Assembly (NCBI GenBank): GCA_964650735.1
Contig: CAZYUT010000134.1
Location: forward strand, 1 to 5,584
Length of the DNA stretch: 5,584 nt
Source of the DNA: Dichotomicrobium sp964650735
Lineage (GTDB): Bacteria > Pseudomonadota > Alphaproteobacteria > Rhizobiales > Rhodomicrobiaceae
Reading direction: 5' to 3'
The notes under the pieces: model-generated
The model's input: only the letters and a program-made list of their open reading frames with translations
What the model was told of the DNA's origin: nothing
Databases searched by the model: none
Translations under genes and position numbers: made by a program
Shown: piece by piece, positions 1-4,631 of the stretch
Position numbering within the stretch: position 1 is the stretch's first letter
How the letters are laid out: each line of letters opens with the position of its first letter

Positions 1-94
1 CTTCCTCGAACGGCCAGGCCTTGCTCTCGCGCGCGGCCTCGATCATCTCGGCGGCGAGCGGATCGAACGCGGGCGAATCGGACGTCGTGGACAT
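1..94 (-). CDS. lysK: Class I lysyl-tRNA synthetase, N-terminal fragment (runs off the left edge)
   Basis: Reading leftward from an ATG at 94-92 gives 31 codons that stay open to the window edge. The peptide contains ESKAWPFEE, which matches the segment near the N-terminus of class I lysyl-tRNA synthetases. These are archaeal-type Rossmann-fold enzymes that charge tRNA-Lys and replace the class II enzyme in most alphaproteobacteria. The catalytic HIGH-like and KMSKS-like motifs lie outside the window, so the call rests on this short N-terminal signature. A purine-rich AGGAAGAGGGG (rc of 102-112) sits about 7-9 nt before the ATG and supports this start. An internal ATG at 46-44 (Met17) is the alternative and would remove a low-complexity leader rich in Ser and Thr. 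The gene is transcribed divergently from the TerB-like gene. Confidence 0.72.
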   Translation of the reverse strand, partial: MSTTSDSPAFDPLAAEMIEAARESKAWPFEE

Positions 95-101
95 GGGCTG
101 G

Positions 102-112
102 CCCCTCTTCCT
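102..112 (-). promoter_or_regulatory. Ribosome binding site of the lysyl-tRNA synthetase gene
   Basis: On the minus strand the sequence AGGAAGAGGGG lies 7 nt upstream of the ATG at 94-92. It is the only strong purine-rich Shine-Dalgarno-like block near this start and favours Met1 over the internal Met17. Confidence 0.55.
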
Positions 113-166
113 GCGCGGATGCTGTTGTGATGGAAGACGCGCGCAAGGTAGGCTCACGGTGAACGG

Positions 167-186
167 GCGTCAATCAGGCCTGACGC
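167..186. repeat. Inverted repeat in the lysK/TerB-like intergenic region
   Basis: GCGTCA (167-172) and TGACGC (181-186) form a perfect 6-bp inverted repeat around 8 nt. A second overlapping palindrome, TCAGGCCTGA, occupies 174-183, so two mutually exclusive pairings are possible. It lies between divergent genes about 75 nt upstream of the lysK start and 90 nt upstream of the TerB-like start, where an operator would be expected. There is no T-tract, so it is not a convincing terminator. Function is unknown. Confidence 0.35.
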
Positions 187-214
187 GGCAATGGCGTGCT
201 TGATCGCGTGAGCG

Positions 215-231
215 AACCGGCTACAACCGGC
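215..231 (+). repeat. Direct repeat AACCGGC x2, 10-bp phase
   Basis: AACCGGC occurs at 215-221 and again at 225-231, separated by TAC, so the copies start exactly 10 bp apart (about one helical turn). This spacing is common for tandem binding of a response regulator. The site is 46-62 nt upstream of the ATG at 277. It could also be chance in GC-rich DNA. Confidence 0.25.
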
Positions 232-264
232 ACAGAGCAAGACGGCCGCTGCGCCGCGCACGCG

Positions 265-300
265 AAAGGAAAGGCCATGTACGAGAAAGGACCTGCGATG
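265..300 (+). promoter_or_regulatory. Tandem translation start signals (AAAGGA-N6-ATG twice)
   Basis: AAAGGA at 265-270 is followed after 6 nt by ATG at 277-279. AAAGGA at 286-291 is again followed after 6 nt by ATG at 298-300. The two units are 21 nt apart and in the same reading frame, so either ATG could start the TerB-like protein (146 or 139 residues). Both have near-ideal Shine-Dalgarno spacing, so the sequence alone does not settle which start is used. Confidence 0.55.
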
Positions 301-717
301 AGCCCCGAGAAGGTCGCCGAAATACACGAAGCGCTCATCTTTGCGATGGTCACGATCGCCGCAGTGGACCGGGAGATTTCCGACAATGAACTCCAGCGCA
401 TCGGGCGCATCGTCAGCAATCTTCCGGTGTTCCGGGACTTCAACCCCGACTCGCTGGTGCAAACCGCTGAAGCCTGCGGCAATATGCTCAGCGGCGATGA
501 CGGGCTCGAGAAAGTGCTGCACCAGATCGGCACAGCCATCCCGCACCGGCTGCGCGAGACGACGTACGCGCTGGCCGTGGAAATCGCGGCAGCGGACCTC
601 AGCGTCAGTCAGGAGGAGGCCCGCTTCCTGGAACTGCTTGCCGACCGGCTGGAACTCGACCAGCTCAACACTGTAGCGATCGAGCGTGGCGCGCGGGCTC
701 GCCATGTCGTGATCTGA
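277..717 (+). CDS. TerB-like (tellurite resistance TerB / co-chaperone DjlA N-terminal type) helical protein
   Basis: Predicted cytosolic protein of 146 residues from the ATG at 277, or 139 from the ATG at 298. An upstream GTG at 196 is in frame, but its extra residues look non-coding and it lacks a good ribosome binding site. The mature part resembles the all-helical TerB domain: a helix with IFAMVTIAAVDREISDNEL, later ALAVEIAAADLSVSQEEARFLELLADRL. These are the two pseudo-repeated acidic segments of the family, usually D-G-x-I/V-x-x-x-E. Here the Gly is replaced by Arg in the first and Leu in the second, but the flanking Asp and Glu remain. No signal peptide or membrane segment is visible. 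TerB-domain proteins are linked to tellurite and stress resistance and to envelope surveillance. There is no ter cluster nearby, so a tellurite role should not be assumed. It may be co-transcribed with the desaturase 73 nt downstream. Confidence 0.72.
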   Translation: MYEKGPAMSPEKVAEIHEALIFAMVTIAAVDREISDNELQRIGRIVSNLPVFRDFNPDSLVQTAEACGNMLSGDDGLEKVLHQIGTAIPHRLRETTYALAVEIAAADLSVSQEEARFLELLADRLELDQLNTVAIERGARARHVVI

Positions 718-749
718 CAGATCGGCGCAGTCTCTCGCCGCAGAGCGGC
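711..749 (+). other. Two small stem-loops at and after the TerB-like stop codon
   Basis: GATCT (711-715) and AGATC (719-723) pair around a 3-nt loop and include the stop codon at 715-717. GCCGC (737-741) and GCGGC (745-749) pair around AGA. Neither is followed by a run of T, so they are not good intrinsic terminators. They may simply protect the mRNA end or be chance. Confidence 0.25.
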
Positions 750-757
750 CCACGCTC

Positions 758-764
758 TATATAT
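758..764 (+). promoter_or_regulatory. Possible -10 element upstream of the desaturase gene
   Basis: TATATAT at 758-764 is the only AT-rich patch in the 73-nt gap. It sits at a plausible distance (about 27 nt) from the ATG at 791. At the expected -35 position (735-740) the sequence is TCGCCG, which does not resemble TTGACA. A sigma-70-type promoter is therefore weakly supported. Confidence 0.22.
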
Positions 765-790
765 GCGGGATAACGGCACCGGGAGCGCGC

Positions 791-1675
791 ATGGGCGAGT
801 TGAGCCAGACCACCGAAACGATTCTGCGGCTGAGCGCCTTCATCGGCATCTTTGCCGCCATGGCGCTGATCGAGCTGGCTGCGCCGAGGCGCGAACTGCA
901 TCACTCGAAGACGCGCCGCTGGCTGACCAACCTGAGCATTTCCGGGCTGAACACGTTGCTCTTACGGCTCATGGCCATGCTGGCCGTGCCGGTCGCGGCG
1001 GTCGCGGCAGCTGAGTGGGCCCGGATCGCCGGCTGGGGCGCGTTCAACCTGCTGGGTTGGCCGCTGTGGCTTGAGATCCTTATTGCGATCGTCGTGCTGG
1101 ACCTGGCGATCTATGGCCAGCATGTCCTGTTTCACAAGGTGCCGGTGCTTTGGCGTCTGCATCAGGTGCATCATGCCGATGTGGATTTTGACGTCTCGAC
1201 GGCGCTGAGGTTCCACCCGGTGGAGATCGCGCTGTCGATGCTCATCAAGATCGCCGTGGTTCTCGCGCTCGGCGCGCCCGCGATCGCTGTGGTGCTGTTC
1301 GAGATCATCCTGAACGGTTGCGCGATGTTCAACCACGCCAACGTCAAGCTGCCGGGCTGGCTCGACGCCGTCCTCCGGCGCATTCTGGTCACGCCGGACA
1401 TGCACCGGGTGCATCACTCGGCCATACCGCGCGAAACCAACTCCAATTTCGGCTTCAACCTGTCGGTCTGGGACCGCGTCTTCGGCACTTACCGGGCGCA
1501 GCCGGAAGCCGGACATACCGGCATGACCATCGGCCTGTCCGAATATCAAAGTGAAGAACCGACGCGATTTTCGTGGAGCCTGCTGCTGCCGTTCCGCCGC
1601 CGGCGGGCAATCCAGCGGGCGGCAAAACGGATCGAGCCGTTTTCCGGGGCCAAGCGCGCTGACAAGGCTCAATAG
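791..1675 (+). CDS. Sterol desaturase / fatty acid hydroxylase superfamily membrane protein
   Basis: A 294-residue integral membrane protein. Hydrophobic stretches at about 12-32, 49-75, 88-108 and 145-175 are likely membrane segments. The conserved His clusters of non-haem di-iron oxygenases are present in order: HVLFH (111-115), HQVHH (124-128), FHP (His142), NHAN (His182) and HRVHH (205-209), followed by NFGFNLSVWDRVFGTY, a typical C-terminal motif. The family hydroxylates or desaturates lipids (C4-sterols, fatty acyl chains, carotenoids, ether lipids) using O2. All metal ligands look intact, so an active enzyme is expected, but the substrate cannot be read from the sequence and no lipid pathway gene is adjacent. 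The length is normal for the family. The ATG at 791 has a weak GGGAG (781-785) 5 nt upstream. The 3' end overlaps the convergent solute-binding protein gene by 7 nt. The C-terminus is Arg/Lys rich and probably cytosolic. Confidence 0.9.
   Translation: MGELSQTTETILRLSAFIGIFAAMALIELAAPRRELHHSKTRRWLTNLSISGLNTLLLRLMAMLAVPVAAVAAAEWARIAGWGAFNLLGWPLWLEILIAIVVLDLAIYGQHVLFHKVPVLWRLHQVHHADVDFDVSTALRFHPVEIALSMLIKIAVVLALGAPAIAVVLFEIILNGCAMFNHANVKLPGWLDAVLRRILVTPDMHRVHHSAIPRETNSNFGFNLSVWDRVFGTYRAQPEAGHTGMTIGLSEYQSEEPTRFSWSLLLPFRRRRAIQRAAKRIEPFSGAKRADKAQ
1624..1643 (-). terminator. Candidate intrinsic terminator of the solute-binding protein gene, inside the desaturase 3' end
   Basis: AAAACGG (1624-1630) and CCGTTTT (1637-1643) form a perfect 7-bp stem with a 6-nt loop, flanked by GG and CC that can add pairs past one bulge. 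On the minus strand it begins 26 nt after the stop codon of the solute-binding protein gene and ends in TTTT, as an intrinsic terminator would. On the plus strand the same element lies in the desaturase coding region, 29 nt before its stop codon, so efficient termination in that direction would harm the desaturase mRNA. The stem has only three G-C pairs in its core, so strength is doubtful. Confidence 0.35.
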
Positions 1676-2550
1676 AGGCTGAGCGGGAAGTACCGGAGCA
1701 TCAACTCTTCCAGCCGGCCCTCGGCGCGCAGCCGCGCCAGCGCGTAGTTAAGCACCCGCACCAGCCTGTCATTGCCGCGCCGCACGGTGATCGCCAAGCC
1801 CTGCCCGAAGTATTTCGGCTCCATGAAGCCGCCATCGACCATCTTGCAGCAGCCGCGCGACCCGGCGCCGTTTACCCAGAACACGGTGCTCAGCCCATCC
1901 GCGAAGACGAGATCGATTCCCCCGGCGCGCAAGGCCGCGCGGGCGTCATCGACGCTGTCAAACAGGCTCAGTTCCGCCTGCGGGAAGAATGTCTTGAGAA
2001 ACGCCTCGTGCGCGGTGCCGCGCGCGACGCCCACGGTGCGGCCGTCCAGGCTGTCAGCCGTGATGCGCTCGATGTCCGCGTCGCTCGAGGCCGCAAACCG
2101 GGCGGGAATTTGCATGTAGATGTCCGTGAAATCGAGCAGTTCGACCGTCTGCGGCGTGATGGAGATACCGGCGATGGCCGCATCGGCGGCGCCGTCGTTC
2201 ACCGTTTCGCTCAGATCGTCCCACTCCAAGTCGCTCACCTGGCAGTTGACGCTGAGCACCCGGCAAATGCTGCGCGCCAGATCGACGTTCAGCCCCGTGA
2301 GCACCCCGTCTTCGTCATAATAATTCAGCGGCGGAAAATCCGAAGTGGTGACGAAGCGAAGCTGCTCGAGCCAGGACCAATCGGGGCGCGGTCCGACGAC
2401 GCTGTCGACTTCGGTATCCGTCTCCGGCCCTTGCAGGATGTCCTCTTGCGCCAGGGCGGAAGCCATGCTCAGCGCCAGGGCCACCAGCGCACCCATCAGC
2501 ACGCCCAAGCCCGAGGAGATCTCCGTATATGTGATTTTCCGTATTCTCAT
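1669..2550 (-). CDS. Family 3 extracellular solute-binding protein (amino-acid-type ABC transporter receptor), orphan
   Basis: A 293-residue secreted protein. Residues 1-35 are a signal peptide: basic RIRK, a hydrophobic core around 16-30 and a signal peptidase I site after ASALA (residue 35 is Gln). A short acidic linker (36-57) leads to the two-lobed periplasmic binding fold. This starts with LRFVTTSDFPPLNYYDEDG, then LTGLNVDLARSIC, DGAADAAIAGISITP (lobe 1), LDGRTVGVARGTAHEAF (lobe 2) and IDLVFADG. The family captures amino acids or related solutes for an ABC importer. The position equal to the ligand-carboxylate arginine of HisJ/LAO-binding protein (Arg77) is Thr135 here, so the ligand may not be a standard amino acid. 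Cys96, Cys103 and Cys234-235 could form disulfides in the periplasm. No permease or ATPase is adjacent. The ATG at 2550 is chosen because it gives a complete basic n-region; no clear Shine-Dalgarno precedes it. A longer open frame to 2721 looks non-coding. Confidence 0.87.
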   Translation of the reverse strand: MRIRKITYTEISSGLGVLMGALVALALSMASALAQEDILQGPETDTEVDSVVGPRPDWSWLEQLRFVTTSDFPPLNYYDEDGVLTGLNVDLARSICRVLSVNCQVSDLEWDDLSETVNDGAADAAIAGISITPQTVELLDFTDIYMQIPARFAASSDADIERITADSLDGRTVGVARGTAHEAFLKTFFPQAELSLFDSVDDARAALRAGGIDLVFADGLSTVFWVNGAGSRGCCKMVDGGFMEPKYFGQGLAITVRRGNDRLVRVLNYALARLRAEGRLEELMLRYFPLSLY

Positions 2551-2602
2551 GACACGAAATATGCGATTATTGGTTGATCGTGTTCCGCGTCCCGGGAAAG
2601 TC
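2551..2602. promoter_or_regulatory. Divergent control region between solute-binding protein and glycosyltransferase genes
   Basis: Only 52 nt separate the two start codons, and this stretch is clearly more AT-rich than its surroundings (2557-2578). It holds an inverted repeat ACACGA (2552-2557) / TCGTGT (2578-2583) with a 20-nt spacer. On the minus strand a -10-like CATATT (rc of 2558-2563) lies so close to the ATG that transcription would start at or within a few bases of it. On the plus strand ATGACA (2549-2554) resembles a -35 box, but no good -10 box follows at the right spacing. A shared operator is possible; no regulator gene is nearby. Confidence 0.35.
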
Positions 2603-4522
2603 ATGCGTCCGCAATCGACCGCCCTGTCCATAAGCCAGCGCGCCAACTCCACGCCGCCTGCGCGCCTTCCGCTGCCCGATCGAGGCCGCTGGCAGAGCCG
2701 GCTGTTCTGGCGACTCGGCATCTCACCGGCCGATGTATACCGGGCGCAGTTTCTGGCAGCAACTTGGAAGGTTGATGCCGCCGCCGTTTTGCTCGCAGAA
2801 GGCGCGGTTGCGCCAGACGCCTACCGCGATGCGCTGGCGCGCAGCTGCGGATTTGCTGGCCCGCCCCGGCTCGAAGACCTGACGCTGAGCGATATCGCGC
2901 GCCGTGTGCCGCCGCGCCGCTGGCTGCAGGCTCGCGCGCCGCTGCCGGTTCGTGGCCCCCACGCGGTGGCAGCCCTCAATGTGGCGGCGTTTCCCGCCCA
3001 TGTGATTGACGCGCTGTCGCAGGCGCTCGGCGCGCGTCGCGCGCACATAGCGCTGCTGACGCGGCAGAACCTGATCGACCTCATCATTTTGCATCGCGGC
3101 CGGGGCCTGCTGCGCAGGGCGACATGGCGCCTGCGGCAGTTGCGTCCCGACCAGTCGGCGGCCGATGGAATTGCGCTCTGGCAGATTGCCTATCTGCTCG
3201 CCTTTTCGGGGCTCGTGACGGGCGCGGCACTGATTTCGTTTCGCGATACCATGACGATCCTTTCCGCGGCTCTGTCCATCGTTTTTCTGGTCACGGTTGT
3301 CTTGCGCCTGATCGCGGCGGCACAACTGGCCGGGCGAACCTGGCTGTTCCGCAGGCAGCCCGCCCCACCTCAAATTGCCGATGCCGACCTGCCGCGCTAC
3401 ACGATCCTGGTGCCGCTGTTCCGCGAAGCGGCGGTGCTGCCTCAACTCGTCGCGAACCTGCGCGCGCTTGATTACCCGCCGACGAAGCTGGATATCAAAC
3501 TCATCCTTGAAAGCATTGATACAGAGACCATCGCCGCGGCCCGGGCGATGGCGCTGCCCGGCAACTTCGACATCATCACCGTGCCGGACGGCCAGCCGCG
3601 CACAAAGCCGAAGGCTTGCAACTTCGCGCTGGAATTCGCCACGGGCGACTTCGCAGTCATCTATGATGCCGAGGACCGGCCCGAGCCCGATCAGCTCCGC
3701 AAGGCGGTCGAGATGTTCGCGCAAGTCCCGCGCGACGTGGTCTGCCTTCAGGCCAAGCTGAACTTCGACAACGCCGCTGAGAACTGGCTCGCCAAGCAGT
3801 TCACGATCGAATACACGTCGCTGTTCTGGGGCATCCTGCCAGCGCTCGACATGCTGCGCGCCCCGATCCCGCTGGGCGGCACCTCCAACCACTTCCGCAC
3901 CGACGTCCTGCGCGAACTGGGCGCCTGGGACGCTTTCAACGTCACCGAGGACGCTGATCTTGGCATCCGCATCTATCGTGCCGGCTATCGCTGCAAGGTG
4001 CTGGATTCGATTACGTGGGAGGAGGCCGCCTGCCAGCCTGGCAACTGGCTGCGCCAGCGCACGCGCTGGCTGAAGGGGTGGATGCAGACTTATGCGGTCC
4101 ATATGCGCAAACCGCACGCGCTGCGCGCGGAGCTGGGTCTCGGCGGCTACTGGGCGTTCCAGGGGCTGTTCGCGGCGGTGGTGATCGCGACCCTGGCGCA
4201 CCCGCTGTTTTACATTCTGCTGGCCTACGACATGGCGCATGGCGGCTTCATGCGCCAGGCGGAGAGCCTGCTTGGGCTGCATTTCTGGGCTATTGCCACG
4301 TTCAACCTGATCGCAGGCTACGGCGCGGCGATCGTGCTCGGCGTGGTGAGCCTGCGGGCGCGGGGGGTGGCCGATCTGCTGCCGCAGATCCTGCTGATCC
4401 CGGTCTATTGGCTTTGCATCTCGGTTGCGGCGTGGCGCGCGCTCCATCAACTCGTCACCAACCCATTCTACTGGGAGAAGACCGAACACGGCATCAGCAA
4501 GGTGCCGCGCAAGCCCGCGTAG
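2603..4522 (+). CDS. Family 2 (CESA-like) membrane glycosyltransferase with N-terminal T2SSE/MshE-N-like domain
   Basis: A 639-residue membrane glycosyltransferase. Residues about 33-165 are a soluble helical region resembling the N-terminal domain of type II secretion/MSHA ATPases (LGISPADVYRAQ, VLLAEGAVAPDAYRDALA). Two membrane segments follow (about 188-210 and 217-241), then the GT-A catalytic domain starting at YTILVPLFREAAVL (266-279). Key residues are present: Asp306 (ILESID), the DAED metal-binding motif (355-358), LGGTSNHF (424-431), the TED catalytic-base motif (448-450) and QRTRW (485-489). Three more membrane segments lie at about 515-542, 560-583 and 592-613, and the tail is NPFYWEKTEHG. 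The QxxRW motif marks processive-type enzymes that build and export polysaccharides from nucleotide sugars at the inner membrane, as cellulose and hyaluronan synthases do. The sugar and product are unknown. The ATG at 2603 is preceded by GGGAAAG at 2594-2600; ATGs at 2549 and 2561 are in frame but have poorer ribosome binding sites. It is divergent from the solute-binding protein gene. Confidence 0.88.
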   Translation: MRPQSTALSISQRANSTPPARLPLPDRGRWQSRLFWRLGISPADVYRAQFLAATWKVDAAAVLLAEGAVAPDAYRDALARSCGFAGPPRLEDLTLSDIARRVPPRRWLQARAPLPVRGPHAVAALNVAAFPAHVIDALSQALGARRAHIALLTRQNLIDLIILHRGRGLLRRATWRLRQLRPDQSAADGIALWQIAYLLAFSGLVTGAALISFRDTMTILSAALSIVFLVTVVLRLIAAAQLAGRTWLFRRQPAPPQIADADLPRYTILVPLFREAAVLPQLVANLRALDYPPTKLDIKLILESIDTETIAAARAMALPGNFDIITVPDGQPRTKPKACNFALEFATGDFAVIYDAEDRPEPDQLRKAVEMFAQVPRDVVCLQAKLNFDNAAENWLAKQFTIEYTSLFWGILPALDMLRAPIPLGGTSNHFRTDVLRELGAWDAFNVTEDADLGIRIYRAGYRCKVLDSITWEEAACQPGNWLRQRTRWLKGWMQTYAVHMRKPHALRAELGLGGYWAFQGLFAAVVIATLAHPLFYILLAYDMAHGGFMRQAESLLGLHFWAIATFNLIAGYGAAIVLGVVSLRARGVADLLPQILLIPVYWLCISVAAWRALHQLVTNPFYWEKTEHGISKVPRKPA

Positions 4523-4544
4523 GGCGGCGCTAAACGCACCGCCC
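4522..4544 (+). other. Hairpin at the glycosyltransferase stop codon (weak terminator candidate)
   Basis: GGGCGG (4522-4527) pairs perfectly with CCGCCC (4539-4544), with an additional inner GC/GC pairing across one mismatch. The stem begins at the last base of the stop codon. It is followed by CTCCAATAG and not by a T-tract, so Rho-independent termination is doubtful; it may instead block exonuclease decay. Confidence 0.35.
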
Positions 4545-4571
4545 CTCCAATAGCGCGATCCGAAAAGCCTG

Positions 4572-4590
4572 TACCGGACCCGATCCGGTA
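4572..4590 (-). terminator. Candidate terminator hairpin downstream of clpB
   Basis: TACCGGA (4572-4578) and TCCGGTA (4584-4590) form a perfect 7-bp stem with a 5-nt loop. Read on the minus strand, about 40 nt after the clpB stop codon, it is followed by CAGGCTTTTCGG, a short T-run a few bases past the stem. That geometry is compatible with a modest intrinsic terminator for clpB. A separate palindrome AACCGGTT lies at 4595-4602 between it and the gene. Confidence 0.4.
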
Positions 4591-4631
4591 TCGAAACCGG
4601 TTGACGGATGAATCGCGTGTCCGATCAGAAT

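Noticed and set aside
154..753. 199-codon minus-strand frame opposite the TerB-like gene
   Set aside because: No recognisable domain and a shadow-like composition; the plus-strand frame has good ribosome binding sites and TerB-like features.
962..1672. 236-codon minus-strand frame opposite the desaturase gene
   Set aside because: Its His/Arg/Gln-rich translation is the mirror of a membrane protein with intact His clusters.
2512..2525. GGAGATCTCC palindrome near the solute-binding protein start as an operator or internal ribosome binding site
   Set aside because: It is inside the signal-peptide coding region. Starting translation after it (TTG, GTG or ATG around 2496-2508) would remove the basic n-region of the signal peptide, so the upstream ATG is preferred.
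2345..2602. Extension of the glycosyltransferase upstream to a GTG at 2345
   Set aside because: The extra 86 residues lie antisense to the signal peptide and first lobe of the solute-binding protein, show no protein-like pattern, and the ATG at 2603 has a better ribosome binding site.
2551..2721. Extension of the solute-binding protein to an ATG at 2721
   Set aside because: It would put 57 Arg-rich residues before a complete signal peptide and overlap the start of the glycosyltransferase gene.
2723..4489. 588-codon open frame antisense to the glycosyltransferase gene
   Set aside because: Its translation is rich in Arg, Gln and His with no recognisable domain. The opposite frame encodes a full glycosyltransferase with all catalytic motifs; long antisense frames are expected in GC-rich coding DNA.
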